DNA of 64,000 nucleotides from an uncultured delta proteobacterium (GCA_947259215.1 CAMYLJ010000011.1:176531-240530), one strand, 5' to 3'; positions 52,456 through 62,836 are shown, counted from the first letter of the stretch. The notes: generated from the sequence alone by a model not told the origin. Made by a program: numbers and translations.

Positions 52456-53517
52456 TCAATCGACCGCAGGGCCCGGCAGCGGCTGCTGCTGGGTGACGCA
52501 GTGGAGGGCACCGAGCCCCACCACCAGGTCGCGGCACGGGACGCCCACCAGCTCGCGGCCGACCAGCAGCTCGCGCAGCACCGCCAGGGCCTGCTCGTCG
52601 CTCGGGGCCTCGAAGGTGGGGACCAGCGCCACCCCGTTCGCCAGGTAGAAGTTGGCGTAGCTCGCGGGCAGGCGTTCGCCCGCGGCCTGGAGCGGCGGCG
52701 GCATGGGCAGCGCCACCACGTCGACGGGCTTCCCCTCGGCGTCCCGCAGGCCGCGCAGGCGCTCCCGGGCGGCCGCCAGCGGCGCGTGGTTCGCATCGCC
52801 GGCATCCGGCTCCTGCGCCAGCACGACGACCCCCGGGGCCACGAAGCGCGCAAAGTCGTCCACGTGCCCGTCGGTGTCGTCCCCGGCGATGCCGTCGCCG
52901 AGCCAGACCACCTGCCGCGCGCCGAGGGTGTCGGCCAGGAGCTGCTCCAGCGCCTCGCGGGTCCGGCCCGGACCGCGGTTCGGGTTCAGCAGGCAGGACT
53001 CCGTGGTCAGGATCGTGCCGCGGCCGTCCCCGTCGACGGCGCCGCCCTCGAGCACCCGCGAGGCCCGGAAGCGCGGCAGTCCCAGGCGCTCGGCGAGCAC
53101 GGCCGGCACCGCCGCGTCGCGATCCCAGGGCGGGTACTTGCGCCCCCAGGCGTCGAAGGGGAAGTCCACGACGGCCGACTCGGCGCCGCGCAGCAGCCAG
53201 ACGGGACCGCAGTCGCGCAGCCAGCCGTCGTCGGTCGGAACCGGGTGGAAGGCCACGCCGCGGTCGGGATCGACGCCGGCGGTCGCCAGCGCTTCCCGGG
53301 CGCCGGCCTCGTGCGCCGCATCGTTCACCAGGATGCAGACCCGTTCCCGCCCCTGAAGCGCAGCCGTCATCGCCACGAACGCGCGCCGCGCGCCCTGCAT
53401 GCAGCCCGGCCACGTGTCCGGGTTGTGCGGCCACGTGAACCACGTCGCCGCGTGGGGCTCCCATTCTGCGGGCCAGCGCCAGCCCTGCGTCGCGGGCGCC
53501 GCCGGGCTCTCAGACAT
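52456..53517 (-). CDS. aguA: Agmatine deiminase AguA
   Basis: The 353-residue pentein-fold enzyme turns agmatine into N-carbamoylputrescine. Family motifs are WLRDCGPVW, LEGGAVDGDGRGTILTTESC, DDTDGHVDDFARF and GLGALHCVTQQQP with catalytic C340. All are intact. It lies downstream of aguB on the same strand, so the cell can make putrescine from agmatine. Its first 14 codons are duplicated just upstream (53589-53629), with a second GTG right after the aguB stop. This suggests a recent rearrangement of the start. Confidence 0.95.
   Translation of the reverse strand: MSESPAAPATQGWRWPAEWEPHAATWFTWPHNPDTWPGCMQGARRAFVAMTAALQGRERVCILVNDAAHEAGAREALATAGVDPDRGVAFHPVPTDDGWLRDCGPVWLLRGAESAVVDFPFDAWGRKYPPWDRDAAVPAVLAERLGLPRFRASRVLEGGAVDGDGRGTILTTESCLLNPNRGPGRTREALEQLLADTLGARQVVWLGDGIAGDDTDGHVDDFARFVAPGVVVLAQEPDAGDANHAPLAAARERLRGLRDAEGKPVDVVALPMPPPLQAAGERLPASYANFYLANGVALVPTFEAPSDEQALAVLRELLVGRELVGVPCRDLVVGLGALHCVTQQQPLPGPAVD
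53471..53511 (-). repeat. Direct repeat copy 1, 5' end of aguA
   Basis: These 41 bases encode the AguA N-terminus (ESPAAPATQGWRWPA). They match 53589-53629 except at two positions. Confidence 0.85.
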
Positions 53518-53588
53518 GGTCCTGGCGCCTCCGGGATCTCCGCTCGGCGCCGCCTCGCTGCGCGCCGGCTCCGCCGGCTTGCCGCGCA

Positions 53589-53629
53589 GGCCAGCGCCAG
53601 CCCTGCTTCGCGGGCGCCGTCGGGCTCTC
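53589..53629 (-). repeat. Direct repeat copy 2, upstream of aguA
   Basis: This is a second copy of the aguA start, offset by 118 bases. Read from a GTG at 53644 it gives VSVTPESPTAPAKQGWRWPA and then ends out of frame. Between the copies is a palindrome, CTGCGCG...CGCGCAG with CCGGC/GCCGG inside (near 53557-53589). Confidence 0.85.
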
Positions 53630-53647
53630 GGGCGTGACGGACACGGG

Positions 53648-54514
53648 TCAGTCGCGCAGGCGCTTCGACAGGTCGGCGTAGGCGTCGATGCGACGGTCCC
53701 GGAGGAAGGGCCAGTCGCGGCGTACGCGCTCGATCGCGTCCAGGTCGCACTCCACCACCAGCACCTCCTCTTCCTCCGCCGAGGCGCGGGCCAGCACGCG
53801 GCCGAATGGATCGGCGACGAACGACTGGCCCCAGAAGCGGATCCCGTCCTCGCGGCCGACCCGGTTCACCGCCGCCACGAAGACCCCGTTGGCGATGGCG
53901 TGGGCACGCTGGGCGGTCTCCCAGGCATCATGCTGGGCGGCGTCCACCTCGGCGCCTTCGTCGAACTGCCAGCCGATGGCGGTCGGATAGAGCAGCAGCT
54001 CGGCGCCCGCGAGGGCGCTGAGCCGGGCCGCTTCCGGGAACCACTGGTCCCAGCACACGAGCGTCCCCACCCGGGCGACGCGGGTCGGAACCGCGACGAA
54101 GCCGAGATCGCCCGGCGCGAAGTAGAACTTCTCGTAGTAGAGCGGGTCGTCGGGGATGTGCATCTTGCGGTAGACGCCCGCCAGCGAGCCGTCGGCATCG
54201 AGCACCACCGCGGTGTTGTGGTAGACGCCGGGCGTTCGCCGCTCGAACACCGAGCCCACCACGACGACGCCCCGGGCCGCGGCCAGCTTGGCCAGGCTCT
54301 CGCTGGTGGGGCCGGGCACCGGCTCGGCCCCGTCGAAGAGCGCCGGGTCCTCGCGCTGGCAGAAATAGCGCGAGCGGAAGAGCTCCTGGAGGCAGACGAG
54401 GCCGGCGCCGCGGTCGGCCGCCTCCTCGATCCCGGCCAGCGCGCGGGCCAGATTCTCCCCCGGATCCTCCCCGCAGCGCATCTGCACGAGACCGATCCGA
54501 AGCGTCCGGGCCAT
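53648..54514 (-). CDS. aguB: N-carbamoylputrescine amidase AguB
   Basis: The 288-residue nitrilase-superfamily enzyme hydrolyses N-carbamoylputrescine to putrescine, CO2 and ammonia. The Glu-Lys-Cys triad is E44 (CLQELF), K117 (YRKMHIPDD) and C154 (LVCWDQWFPE). The YYEKFYFAPGD and AIGWQF segments are typical of AguB. It pairs with aguA downstream. TACCCA ends 7 bases before the ATG, predicting a leaderless transcript. Confidence 0.93.
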   Translation of the reverse strand: MARTLRIGLVQMRCGEDPGENLARALAGIEEAADRGAGLVCLQELFRSRYFCQREDPALFDGAEPVPGPTSESLAKLAAARGVVVVGSVFERRTPGVYHNTAVVLDADGSLAGVYRKMHIPDDPLYYEKFYFAPGDLGFVAVPTRVARVGTLVCWDQWFPEAARLSALAGAELLLYPTAIGWQFDEGAEVDAAQHDAWETAQRAHAIANGVFVAAVNRVGREDGIRFWGQSFVADPFGRVLARASAEEEEVLVVECDLDAIERVRRDWPFLRDRRIDAYADLSKRLRD

Positions 54515-54521
54515 GGCCTGC

Positions 54522-54527
54522 TGGGTA
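54522..54527 (-). promoter_or_regulatory. -10-like box TACCCA, aguB
   Basis: On the minus strand, TACCCA is followed by 7 bases and the ATG at 54514. Confidence 0.4.
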
Positions 54528-54664
54528 CCCCATCCCCGACGTGACCGCCGCTGTCACGCCGCCCCGCCAGCCTGGGATGCATGCGCAGCACACTTCTCGG
54601 GATCGCCCAGACCCTGGGCATCGTCGCGGCCTTCGCGGGGGCCGGCCTCGCGGCCGGCACGTTC

Positions 54665-54670
54665 TACCCT
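54665..54670 (+). promoter_or_regulatory. -10-like box TACCCT, NYN gene
   Basis: TACCCT is followed by 6 bases and the ATG at 54677. This favours the short form of the protein. Confidence 0.4.
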
Positions 54671-54676
54671 CGAGCC

Positions 54677-55069
54677 ATGCCCGAGCGCCCGGATCAGGTC
54701 TGGCTGGTGGATGGATTCAACGTGATCCAGGTGGCACTGCTGGCGGGCGGCGAGCGCGATGGCTGGTGGCGGAGCGAGCGCCGGACCGAGCTCCTGGCCC
54801 GGGCCGGGCAGCTGGCGTCGCCGGAGACGCCCGTCTGGGTGGCCTTCGACGGCGAACGTCCGGCAGCGGAGCCCGAGCCCGACGCTCCGCTGCGGGCGGT
54901 CTTCGCCCCGTCCGCAGACGCCTGGCTGCTGGAGCGACTGTCGCAGGAAGACGCGGCGTGCGTCCGCCTGGTGACGGCGGACCGCCGGCTCGCGAACCGG
55001 GCCCGGGCGCGGGGCGCCGAGATCGTGTCGCCGCGGGCCTTTCTCGAGCTGTGTCCGGACCGGGCCTGA
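54677..55069 (+). CDS. YacP-like NYN/PIN-fold nuclease
   Basis: The 130-residue protein has the NYN/PIN arrangement of acidic residues: WLVDGFNVIQ near the start, VWVAFDGERP in the middle and LVTADRRLANRARARGAEIV near the end. YacP-type proteins (bacterial Rae1 relatives) are about 170 residues, so this one is compact. It may act on RNA. An ATG at 54581 would add a hydrophobic 32-residue leader (MRSTLLGIAQTLGIVAAFAG). The promoter box at 54665 argues against this, but a membrane-anchored form cannot be excluded. Confidence 0.7.
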   Translation: MPERPDQVWLVDGFNVIQVALLAGGERDGWWRSERRTELLARAGQLASPETPVWVAFDGERPAAEPEPDAPLRAVFAPSADAWLLERLSQEDAACVRLVTADRRLANRARARGAEIVSPRAFLELCPDRA

Positions 55070-55075
55070 GCCGGC

Positions 55076-56068
55076 TCAGGGGTTCGCGTAGACCTCGGGG
55101 TTCGCGCAGTGGGGCATCCGTCGCCCCGCGAGCCCCGCCAGCAGGTTCTCCACCGACAGCTCGGCCATCCGCCGTCGGGTGGCCACGCTGGCGCTTCCGA
55201 TGTGGGGGGTCAGGACCAGTCCCTTCAACCCGAGCAGCGGGCTGTCGGGAGCCAGCGGCTCCTGCTCGAAGACGTCCAGGGCCGCGCCCCCGAGACGACC
55301 CGCAGCCAGGGCCTCGGCCAGGGCCGCTTCGTCCACCACCTCGCCGCGAGAGGTGTTCACCAGGCACGAGCCGGGCTTCATGCGAGCCAGGGCGGCCGCG
55401 TCGACGAGGTGCCGGGTCTGCGGCGTCAAGGCCACGTGCAGGCTCACGAAGTCCGCATCCGCCAGCAGGCGTTCCAGATCGACGAAGTGCACGCCCTCGT
55501 CCGCCGCCTCCCGCTTCGGATGCCGCGACCAGCCGAGCACCCGCATCCCGAATCCGCGCGCCCGGCGCGCCACGGCCCGCCCGATGGCGCCGACGCCCAC
55601 CACGCCGAGGGTCGCCCCGTGCACGTCCCGGCCGAGCAGCAGGTCCGGCTCCCAGCGCCGCTGGGGCGTCCAGCTCCCCGCGCGCAGCCAGCGCTCCGCC
55701 TCCGGCACCCGCCGGGCCAACGCCAGCAGGAGCGCGAAGGCCAGGTCTGCCGTGGTCTCGGTCAGGACCCCGGGCGTGTGGCCCACGGGCAGCCCGCGGG
55801 CCGTGGCCGCCGCCAGGTCCACGTGGTCCACCCCCACCGAGCAGCTCGAGAGGGCCTGGAGCCGGGGACAGGCCGCGAGCAGGCCCGCATCGATGCGATC
55901 CGTGAGCATGCAGAGGAGCCCGTCGGCCCCGCGGGCCAGGGAGCGCAGCGCGTGGGGTGGGGGTGCACCCACACCCTCCCAGAGCCGGATCCCGGCGACC
56001 TCGCCCAGGCGCTCCAGCGCCCCGCCGGGCAGCCCGCGGGTCACCGCCACGATGGGCTCGTCAGGCAT
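55076..56068 (-). CDS. D-2-hydroxyacid dehydrogenase (glyoxylate/hydroxypyruvate reductase-like)
   Basis: The 330-residue NAD(P)-dependent enzyme of the D-isomer family has the nucleotide motif GVVGVGAIGRAVARRARGFG (155-174). The catalytic residues are R241 (NTSRGEVVDE), E270 (DVFEQEPL) and H289 (LTPHIGSAS). SVGVDHVDL and HTPGVLTETTADLAFALLLA are typical of glyoxylate/hydroxypyruvate reductases. The ATG lies 5 bases after a TACCCG box. It converges on the NYN gene with a 6-base gap. Confidence 0.9.
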   Translation of the reverse strand: MPDEPIVAVTRGLPGGALERLGEVAGIRLWEGVGAPPPHALRSLARGADGLLCMLTDRIDAGLLAACPRLQALSSCSVGVDHVDLAAATARGLPVGHTPGVLTETTADLAFALLLALARRVPEAERWLRAGSWTPQRRWEPDLLLGRDVHGATLGVVGVGAIGRAVARRARGFGMRVLGWSRHPKREAADEGVHFVDLERLLADADFVSLHVALTPQTRHLVDAAALARMKPGSCLVNTSRGEVVDEAALAEALAAGRLGGAALDVFEQEPLAPDSPLLGLKGLVLTPHIGSASVATRRRMAELSVENLLAGLAGRRMPHCANPEVYANP

Positions 56069-56073
56069 GCCGC

Positions 56074-56079
56074 CGGGTA
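56074..56079 (-). promoter_or_regulatory. -10-like box TACCCG, hydroxyacid dehydrogenase
   Basis: On the minus strand, TACCCG is followed by 5 bases and the ATG at 56068. Confidence 0.35.
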
Positions 56080-56316
56080 GCACACGGCCCGCCGGCCCCC
56101 ACACGCGAGCCTGAATCGAGCCAGCGGGGAGCGGTGTCGCTCGGGTGCGGGGGAGACCCCGCGAAGGGGAGGCGTGAGTCTGCTTGACCCCGCGACTCCG
56201 CCCACATTAATGTGGCCTTCCTGCCGCTCGCATGGGCGGCAGTGCGCGCCAGATCCGAATTGACGACGCGACCGCCCTCCCCCTGAGGGCGGACGTGTGT
56301 CGAGAGGAAGAACGCC

Positions 56317-59300
56317 ATGACGGAGCAGCTGCCCACCCACGAAGTCCGACAGACGCGCACGCTCCAATTCGCGCGCTGGATCGTGAGGCACCGCTTCTGG
56401 GTGGCGCTGTTCCTGATCGGTACCACGCTCTTTTTCTTCTATCCGACCCTCAACGCCATCCTCGGCAGCAGACTCCCGGGCCCGGTGGTCCGGCTCGACG
56501 CCAGCGAGCGCGCCCTCTACCCGCAGCACGCCTTCATCGCTGCCCAGGACAAGTTCGCCGCCCAGTTCGGCACCTCGGCGCTGGTGGTGATGGCGATCGT
56601 GGTCGACGACCCGGAGAACCCGGACGCCACCATCTTCACGCCCGACACCCTGGATCGGATCGACCGCATCACCGCGCGGCTCGACGGCAAGGGCTTCGAC
56701 AGCCAGACCGAGGCCCGCGAGACGCGGCGCGAAGAGCTCGAGGAGCAGGAGATCGAGCCCCGGGAGATCGCGAAGATCCTCGACCGGGAGTACCCGCCCT
56801 ACCCGGTGAACCACTACCAGATCCAGTCCATCGCCCACGGCTCGACGCGCGTGATCCAGATCGAGCCCGACGGCTCGATCTCGTCCGACCTCCTGATGAA
56901 GGGCACGCCCGAGACCCAGGAGGAGGCCAACGCGCTGCGCGAGCTCGTGCGCCAGAACCCGCCCTTCATCTTCGGGCGCCTGGTCTCCCGCGACGAGCAG
57001 GGCGCCCTGGTGGCGGCCGGCTTCGTCACCGACCGCTTGTCGAGCCGCGAGGTCTACCAGGCGGTCTTCGACCACGTCCAGCAGATCAAGGCCGAGGAGG
57101 AGACCGAGACCGTCAAGATCTACGTGTCCGGCGGGCCCATCCACGTCGGCTGGCTGCTGAAGCACGCCTTCGAGATCGGGCTCTTCGTGGTGCTGACGGT
57201 GGTGGTGACCTTCTTCCTGCTGCTCGTCTACTTCCGGCGGCTTCACGGCGTGCTGATCCCGTTCATCGCCGCGATGGCCACCGCGATCTGGGGCCTGGGC
57301 TTCACCGGCTGGATGGGGATCACCTTCGACCCGCTGGTGCTGGTAATCCCGATGATCATCACCGCCCGCGCCGTGTCCCACACGGTGCAGATGGCCGAGC
57401 GCTTCTTCGAAGACTACGAGATCATGATCGAGCGCTTCGACGGCGACGAGGAGAAGGCCAAGATCGAGGCGGCCACCGTCGCCATGGCCGAGCTGATCGT
57501 GCCCGGCACCCTGGGAATCGTGACCGACTTCCTGGGCCTGCTGGTCATCCTGATCACGACCATCCCCCAGATGCGGGACCTGGCGGTGTTCGGGGCGTTC
57601 TGGGTGTTCACGATCCTGTTCACCGTCGAGATCCTGCACCCCGTGATGATCTGCTACATGGCGCCGCCCCACGATGCGGAGCACTACACCCCGGCCACCA
57701 TGGTGCGGGTGCTCACGGCCGTCGGAAACGCGGTCACGAACCCGGTGGGCAAGTACGTCGTGGCTGGCGTGGCGCTGACCCTGCTGACGGGCTCGCTCTA
57801 CATCGTGTTCACGCGCTCCAGCATCGGCGAGTCGAACCCGGGCTCCTTCCTGCTCTGGCCCGATCACGAGTTCAACCTCGCCACGGCCCAGATCGCCGAT
57901 CGCTTCGGTGGGGTGGACTCGATGGTGGTCTACGCGAACGGCGACCGGAAGAACGCCAGCGCCGACGCCGAGCCCGTGCGGGCCATGGAGGAGTTCGAGC
58001 GCTTCATGTTCATCCACACGAACCTGGGCGCGTCGGTGTCGCTGACCACTACGGCGATCCCAAGTGGCAGTTCGTACCGACGGACTCGGCCACGGTCCGC
58101 AACACGATCTTCAACCTCCAGACCAACGGGCCGCCGGGCTTCCTGCGTCCGTTCATGACCGACGACGGCAAGGACGCCAACATCTCCTTCTTCTACCCGG
58201 ACCACAAGGGCGAGACCATCCGCAAGGCGGTGGTCACCGCCGAACACTTCATCGAGCGCAACCCGCTGGGCGAGGTGAACGTGCGGCTCGACATGGACCA
58301 GGCCGAGCCGGGCGCTCCGCTGTGGGACCCGGAGGCCATGACCGACGCCTTCTACTACATGCTCGGGCCCCTCCTGCCGTCGCGCGGACACACCCTGCGC
58401 GTGCGCGTGCGCGACAACGGCACCTTCGTTCCCGTGGACGTGCGGCCCGCGTCCGAGGGCCTGCCCGCCTGGATCGAGGAGTTCCGCGAGGCCGCCGTGG
58501 CCGACTACGAGGAGACCAAGTACGACTGGCCCGAGGACCGCTACTTCCCCTGGCCGGACAGCCTGGAGGACTGGAGCGCCTCGGACGTGAACGCCTGGTG
58601 GGAGAGCGACGAGCTGGGCCTGCGCGCGGTGGCGGTGAACACGCGGGACCTGATCGTCCAGGATCTGAAGGCGGTGGAGGGCCGCAACCAGCCCAGGTAC
58701 CAGGCCACCAACTCCTGGACCCGCGGCATGCAGTTCGTGATGGCGGGCGGCTCCATGGGCGTGCTGGCGGCGATCAACGACGAGGTGGAGCGCGGCCACG
58801 TCGCCAACATCTCGCTGATCCTGCTCGTGATCTATGTGCTCCAGACCATCACCTACCGCTCGCTCTGGAGCGGCACCATCATCATCATCCAGCTGGCTAC
58901 GGCCACCATGCTCTCGCTGGCCTACATGGCGCTGAAGGGCGTCGGCCTCAACGTGAACACCCTGCCGGTGCAGTCGGTGGGCGTCGGGATCGGAGTCGAC
59001 TACGCGATCTACATCGTGGACCGCATCCGCCAGGAGGTGGCGGAGACGGAAGGCGACATCGACGAGGCCGTGCGGCGCGCGGTCCGCACCACGGGGATGG
59101 CGGTGAGCTTCACCGCCACCACCATCGTGGGAGGGATCTTCACCTGGTGGTTCTCGAGCCTGCGCTTCCAGAGCGAGATGGCGCGGCTGCTGATCATCCT
59201 GATGGTGATCAACATGATCGGCGCCCTCACGATCGTCCCCGCGTTCTACTCGATCATCCAGCCGAGCTTCGCGCGCGCGCTGATGAGCGACGAGCAGCGC

Positions 59301-59333
59301 GAGGCGATGCGCCGGCGCGAGGAAGAAGCCTAG
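56317..59333 (+). pseudogene. RND/MMPL-family exporter split by a frameshift
   Basis: The two frames together encode one RND-superfamily membrane protein of about 1,000 residues. It has a first helix (about 28-46), a periplasmic loop, five helices with FDPLVLVIPMIITARAVSHT, a second loop, then the closing helix set with GVGIGVDYAIYIVDRIRQEV. The first frame is intact to about 58050 (NLGASVSLTT). The second resumes at HYGDPKWQFVPTD. Homologs have more residues between these points, so bases are lost and the frame shifts. The total length is not a multiple of three. A hopanoid/lipid exporter role is typical for the family. Either the pump is broken or the assembly has an error. Confidence 0.8.
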
Positions 59334-60154
59334 GCGGGCTCAGGGGCGCCGGCCGCGCCCAGCAGCTCCAGCAGACGCCCGGCGTTCTCCTCGACGGCGC
59401 GGCCGGTGACGTCGATGCTGCGCCAACCGCGTTCGCGCATCAGGCGCCGGGCGAAGCGCAGCTCCTCCTCCACCAGCTCCGGGTCCGTGTAGCTGGAGCT
59501 GGGCAAGCTGCCGAGCGCGCCCACGCGGGCCCGGCGCACGTCCACCAGTGCCTGGGCGTCGGCCACCAGACCGATCACCTTGTCCGGGTCGAGGTCCAGC
59601 AGCTCCCGGGGCGGCTCGATGCCGGGCAGGATCGGGACGTTTCCCGTGCGCAGGCCGCGCTGGGCCAGGTAGATGCTGAGCGGGGTCTTGGACGTGCGCG
59701 AAGGCCCCGCCAGCACCAGATCGGCGCGGCACAGGGTGTGGAGGTTCGCGCCGTCGTCGTGGCGGACGGCGAACTCCACCGCCTCCACGCGCCGCAGGTG
59801 CTGGTCGGACAGACCGTGCAACAGGCCGGGTCGGGCCTGGGGCTCCGCGCCGAGGTGCTCCGCCACCCGGGAGAGGAGCGGCCCCAGCACGTCCACCACC
59901 GGCACCCCGCGCTCCGCCGCCTCGTCCCGCAGCGCGCTCGCCAGGCGCTTGTCCACCAGCGTGAAGACCACCAGGCTCCCGGCCTGGCCCGCCTGGGCCA
60001 TCACCCGCCGCACCTGGGACTCGCTGCGCGTGTCGGGAAAGGTGCGCAGCCGCCAGCGGGACTGGAACTGCGCCATGGCGGCCTGCACCACCGCGGTGGC
60101 GGTCTCCCCGGTGCCGTCCGAGACGGCAAAGATCTCGGCGCGACCGTCGCTCAT
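59330..60154 (-). CDS. ppsR: PEP synthase regulatory kinase/pyrophosphorylase
   Basis: The 274-residue protein belongs to the DUF299 family, which inactivates and reactivates phosphoenolpyruvate synthase or PPDK by ADP-dependent phosphorylation and Pi-dependent dephosphorylation. Motifs are [11 protein letters not shown] (9-19), a P-loop-like GPSRTSKT (150-157), [14 protein letters not shown], and [14 protein letters not shown] near the C-terminus. No PEP synthase gene is in the window. The stop shares CTAG with the RND gene. TAGCAT ends 6 bases before the ATG. Confidence 0.92.
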   Translation of the reverse strand: MSDGRAEIFAVSDGTGETATAVVQAAMAQFQSRWRLRTFPDTRSESQVRRVMAQAGQAGSLVVFTLVDKRLASALRDEAAERGVPVVDVLGPLLSRVAEHLGAEPQARPGLLHGLSDQHLRRVEAVEFAVRHDDGANLHTLCRADLVLAGPSRTSKTPLSIYLAQRGLRTGNVPILPGIEPPRELLDLDPDKVIGLVADAQALVDVRRARVGALGSLPSSSYTDPELVEEELRFARRLMRERGWRSIDVTGRAVEENAGRLLELLGAAGAPEPA

Positions 60155-60160
60155 GTCGCC

Positions 60161-60166
60161 ATGCTA
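60161..60166 (-). promoter_or_regulatory. -10-like box TAGCAT, PEP synthase regulator
   Basis: On the minus strand, TAGCAT is followed by 6 bases and the ATG at 60154. Confidence 0.45.
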
Positions 60167-60222
60167 CCCCGCTCCGACCCCTCCCGGCACGCAGCCGGCC
60201 CTGGAAGCGTGCGGCGGGACGC

Positions 60223-60228
60223 TACCCT
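60223..60228 (+). promoter_or_regulatory. -10-like box TACCCT, leuS
   Basis: TACCCT is followed by 8 bases and the leuS ATG. The 18 bases around it recur exactly at 36656-36673. No ribosome binding site is present. Confidence 0.5.
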
Positions 60229-60236
60229 TGCGCCCG

Positions 60237-62834
60237 ATGCCCTACGACCCGAAGGCCATCGAGACGAAGTGGCAGGACTGGTGGCTCGAAAGCCGCACGT
60301 TCCGCGCGGAGATCGACCCGGACAAGCCCAAGCTCTACGTGCTCGACATGTTTCCCTACCCCTCGGGCGAAGGCCTGCACGTCGGTCATCCCAAGGGCTA
60401 CATCGCCACCGACGTCCTCTCCCGCTACAAGCGCATGCGCGGCTTCAACGTGCTGCATCCCATGGGCTGGGACGCCTTCGGCCTGCCGGCGGAGCAGTAC
60501 GCCATCCAGACGGGGACGCATCCGCGCGAGACCACGCACAAGAACATCGCCACCTTCAAGCGCCAGCTGCGTTCGCTCGGCATGGACTACGACTGGACGC
60601 GGGAGATCGATACCACGGATCCCCGCTACGTGAAGTGGACCCAATGGATCTTCACGCGGCTCTTCGAACGCGGCCTGGCCTTCGAGGCCGAGGTTCCGGT
60701 GAACTGGTGCCCGGCCCTGGGCACGGTGCTGGCCAACGAGGAGGTGATCGACGGCAAGAGCGAGCGCGGTGGCCATCCCGTGCTGCGCATGCCCATGCGC
60801 CAGTGGATGCTCAAGATCACCGCCTATGCCGAGCGCCTGCTGGACGACCTGGATCTCGTGGACTGGCCCGAGTCCATCAAGAAGATGCAGCGGGAGTGGA
60901 TCGGGAAGAGCGAGGGCGCGCGCGTGCGCTTTCCCGTGCTGGGCAGCGACGAGAGCATCGAGGTCTTCACCACGCGCCCCGACACGCTCTTCGGCGCCAC
61001 CTACATGGTGCTGGCGCCCGAGCACCCGCTGGTGGAGAGGATCACGGCGCCGGAGAAGCGCGCCGCCGTGGAGGCCTACGTGGAGGCCGCGCGCGGCCGC
61101 AGCGAGCGAGCGCGCATGGCGGAGACGCGCGAGAAGACCGGCGTCGATCTCGGGGCGCGGGCCACGAACCCCGCCGGCGGGGCCGAAATCCCGATCTGGA
61201 CCGCGGACTACGTGCTCGCCAGCTACGGGACCGGCGCCATCATGGCGGTCCCCGGCCACGACGAGCGCGACTGGGAGTTCGCCCGCACGTTCGAGCTGCC
61301 GATCGTCGAGGTCGTCAGCGGCGGCGACGTCGGCGAAGCCGCCTGGGTGGCGGAGGGCACCGCCACGAACTCCGGGTTCCTGGACGGCCTCGCTACCGGC
61401 TTGGCCAAGACGCGCATGATCGAATGGCTGGAAGCGGAGGGTCTCGGTCAGCGCGAGGTCACCTACAAGCTCCGCGACTGGCTCTTCAGCCGCCAGCGCT
61501 ACTGGGGCGAGCCCTTTCCCGTGCTGCACCGGGAGGACGGCACGCTGCGCGCGCTGACGGAGTCCGAGCTGCCGCTGCTGCTGCCGGAGCTCGACGACTT
61601 CAAGCCCAGCGGCGAGTTCGCGACCCCGCTCTCGCGGGTGCCGGAGTGGATCGAGACGCGGGACCCGGAGACCGGCCAGCCCGCCCGCCGCGATCCGAAC
61701 ACCATGCCCCAGTGGGCGGGCAGCTGCTGGTACTACCTGCGCTTCTGCGACCCGGACAACGACGAGGCCTTCTGCTCTCCCGAGGCCGAGCGGTACTGGA
61801 TGCCCGTGGACCTCTACGTGGGCGGCGCGGAGCACGCGGTGCTGCACCTGCTCTACGCGCGCTTCTGGCACAAGGTGCTCTACGACGCGGGCGTGGTGCA
61901 CACGCCGGAGCCCTTCCAGAAGCTCCTGAACCCGGGGATGATCCTGGGCCAGGCCTACCGCTACTGGGACGACAACCTCGCCGACGACCCGGACATGAAG
62001 CCGCGCCGCTACCCGACGGGCGCCGTCCGCCACGACGGGGAGACGCACGTCGCGGCGGCCACCGGCGACGAGGTGAAGGCGCGCTGGGTCGCGACCGCCG
62101 AGGTGCGCTGGCTGGACGACCGCCCCATGCATCCGCACGACGACGACCTGGAGCTCGAGGTCGTGGTCGAGAAGATGTCGAAGAGCCGGGGCAACGTGGA
62201 GAACCCGGACGACGTGATCGGCCGCTACGGCGCCGACGCCCTGCGCCTGTACGAGATGTTCATGGGTCCCCTGGACAAGGGCGCGCCCTGGTCCACCGAG
62301 GGCATCCCGGGCGTCCACCGCTTCCTCCAGCGGACCTGGCGCGCGCTGGCCGAGGAGGAGCTGGGCGAGACCGCCAGCCCCGAGCAGGAGCGCGTGCTGG
62401 CCCGCTGCGTGGCCGCGGTGAGCGAGGACATGGAGACCCTGGCCTTCAACACGGCCATCGCCAAGCTGATGACCTGCCTGCGCGACCTGGGCAGCCCCCT
62501 CCCCCGCCCCGCCGCCGACGCCTTCGTGCGCATGCTGGCGCCGCTGGCACCGCACCTGGGCGAGGAGCTCTGGCGGGTGCTCGGTCACGACGGCAGCGTG
62601 GCCCACGCGCCCTGGCCCGAGGCCGACCCGGCGCTGCTCGCGCGGGAGAGCGTCCCGATCGTGGTGCAGGTGAACGGCAAGCGGCGCGACGAGATCCAGG
62701 TGCCCGCGGACGCCGACGCCGCGACCGTGGAGGCCGCGGCCCTGGCGAGCGAGAAGGTGCGCAAGCACCTGGACGGGCGCGAGCCGCGCAAGGTGATCGT
62801 GGTGCCCGGGCGGCTCGTGAACGTCGTCGGCTAG
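60237..62834 (+). CDS. leuS: Leucyl-tRNA synthetase
   Basis: The 865-residue class Ia synthetase charges tRNA-Leu. The HIGH motif reads HVGHPKGY (near 47), the editing domain contains [20 protein letters not shown] and [10 protein letters not shown], and [10 protein letters not shown] is the KMSKS loop. YWGEPFPV.H and [11 protein letters not shown] are typical of bacterial LeuS. Full length and intact. It has no ribosome binding site, and its TACCCT box lies 8 bases before the ATG, so even this housekeeping gene appears to be leaderless. Confidence 0.97.
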   Translation: MPYDPKAIETKWQDWWLESRTFRAEIDPDKPKLYVLDMFPYPSGEGLHVGHPKGYIATDVLSRYKRMRGFNVLHPMGWDAFGLPAEQYAIQTGTHPRETTHKNIATFKRQLRSLGMDYDWTREIDTTDPRYVKWTQWIFTRLFERGLAFEAEVPVNWCPALGTVLANEEVIDGKSERGGHPVLRMPMRQWMLKITAYAERLLDDLDLVDWPESIKKMQREWIGKSEGARVRFPVLGSDESIEVFTTRPDTLFGATYMVLAPEHPLVERITAPEKRAAVEAYVEAARGRSERARMAETREKTGVDLGARATNPAGGAEIPIWTADYVLASYGTGAIMAVPGHDERDWEFARTFELPIVEVVSGGDVGEAAWVAEGTATNSGFLDGLATGLAKTRMIEWLEAEGLGQREVTYKLRDWLFSRQRYWGEPFPVLHREDGTLRALTESELPLLLPELDDFKPSGEFATPLSRVPEWIETRDPETGQPARRDPNTMPQWAGSCWYYLRFCDPDNDEAFCSPEAERYWMPVDLYVGGAEHAVLHLLYARFWHKVLYDAGVVHTPEPFQKLLNPGMILGQAYRYWDDNLADDPDMKPRRYPTGAVRHDGETHVAAATGDEVKARWVATAEVRWLDDRPMHPHDDDLELEVVVEKMSKSRGNVENPDDVIGRYGADALRLYEMFMGPLDKGAPWSTEGIPGVHRFLQRTWRALAEEELGETASPEQERVLARCVAAVSEDMETLAFNTAIAKLMTCLRDLGSPLPRPAADAFVRMLAPLAPHLGEELWRVLGHDGSVAHAPWPEADPALLARESVPIVVQVNGKRRDEIQVPADADAATVEAAALASEKVRKHLDGREPRKVIVVPGRLVNVVG

Positions 62835-62836
62835 CC

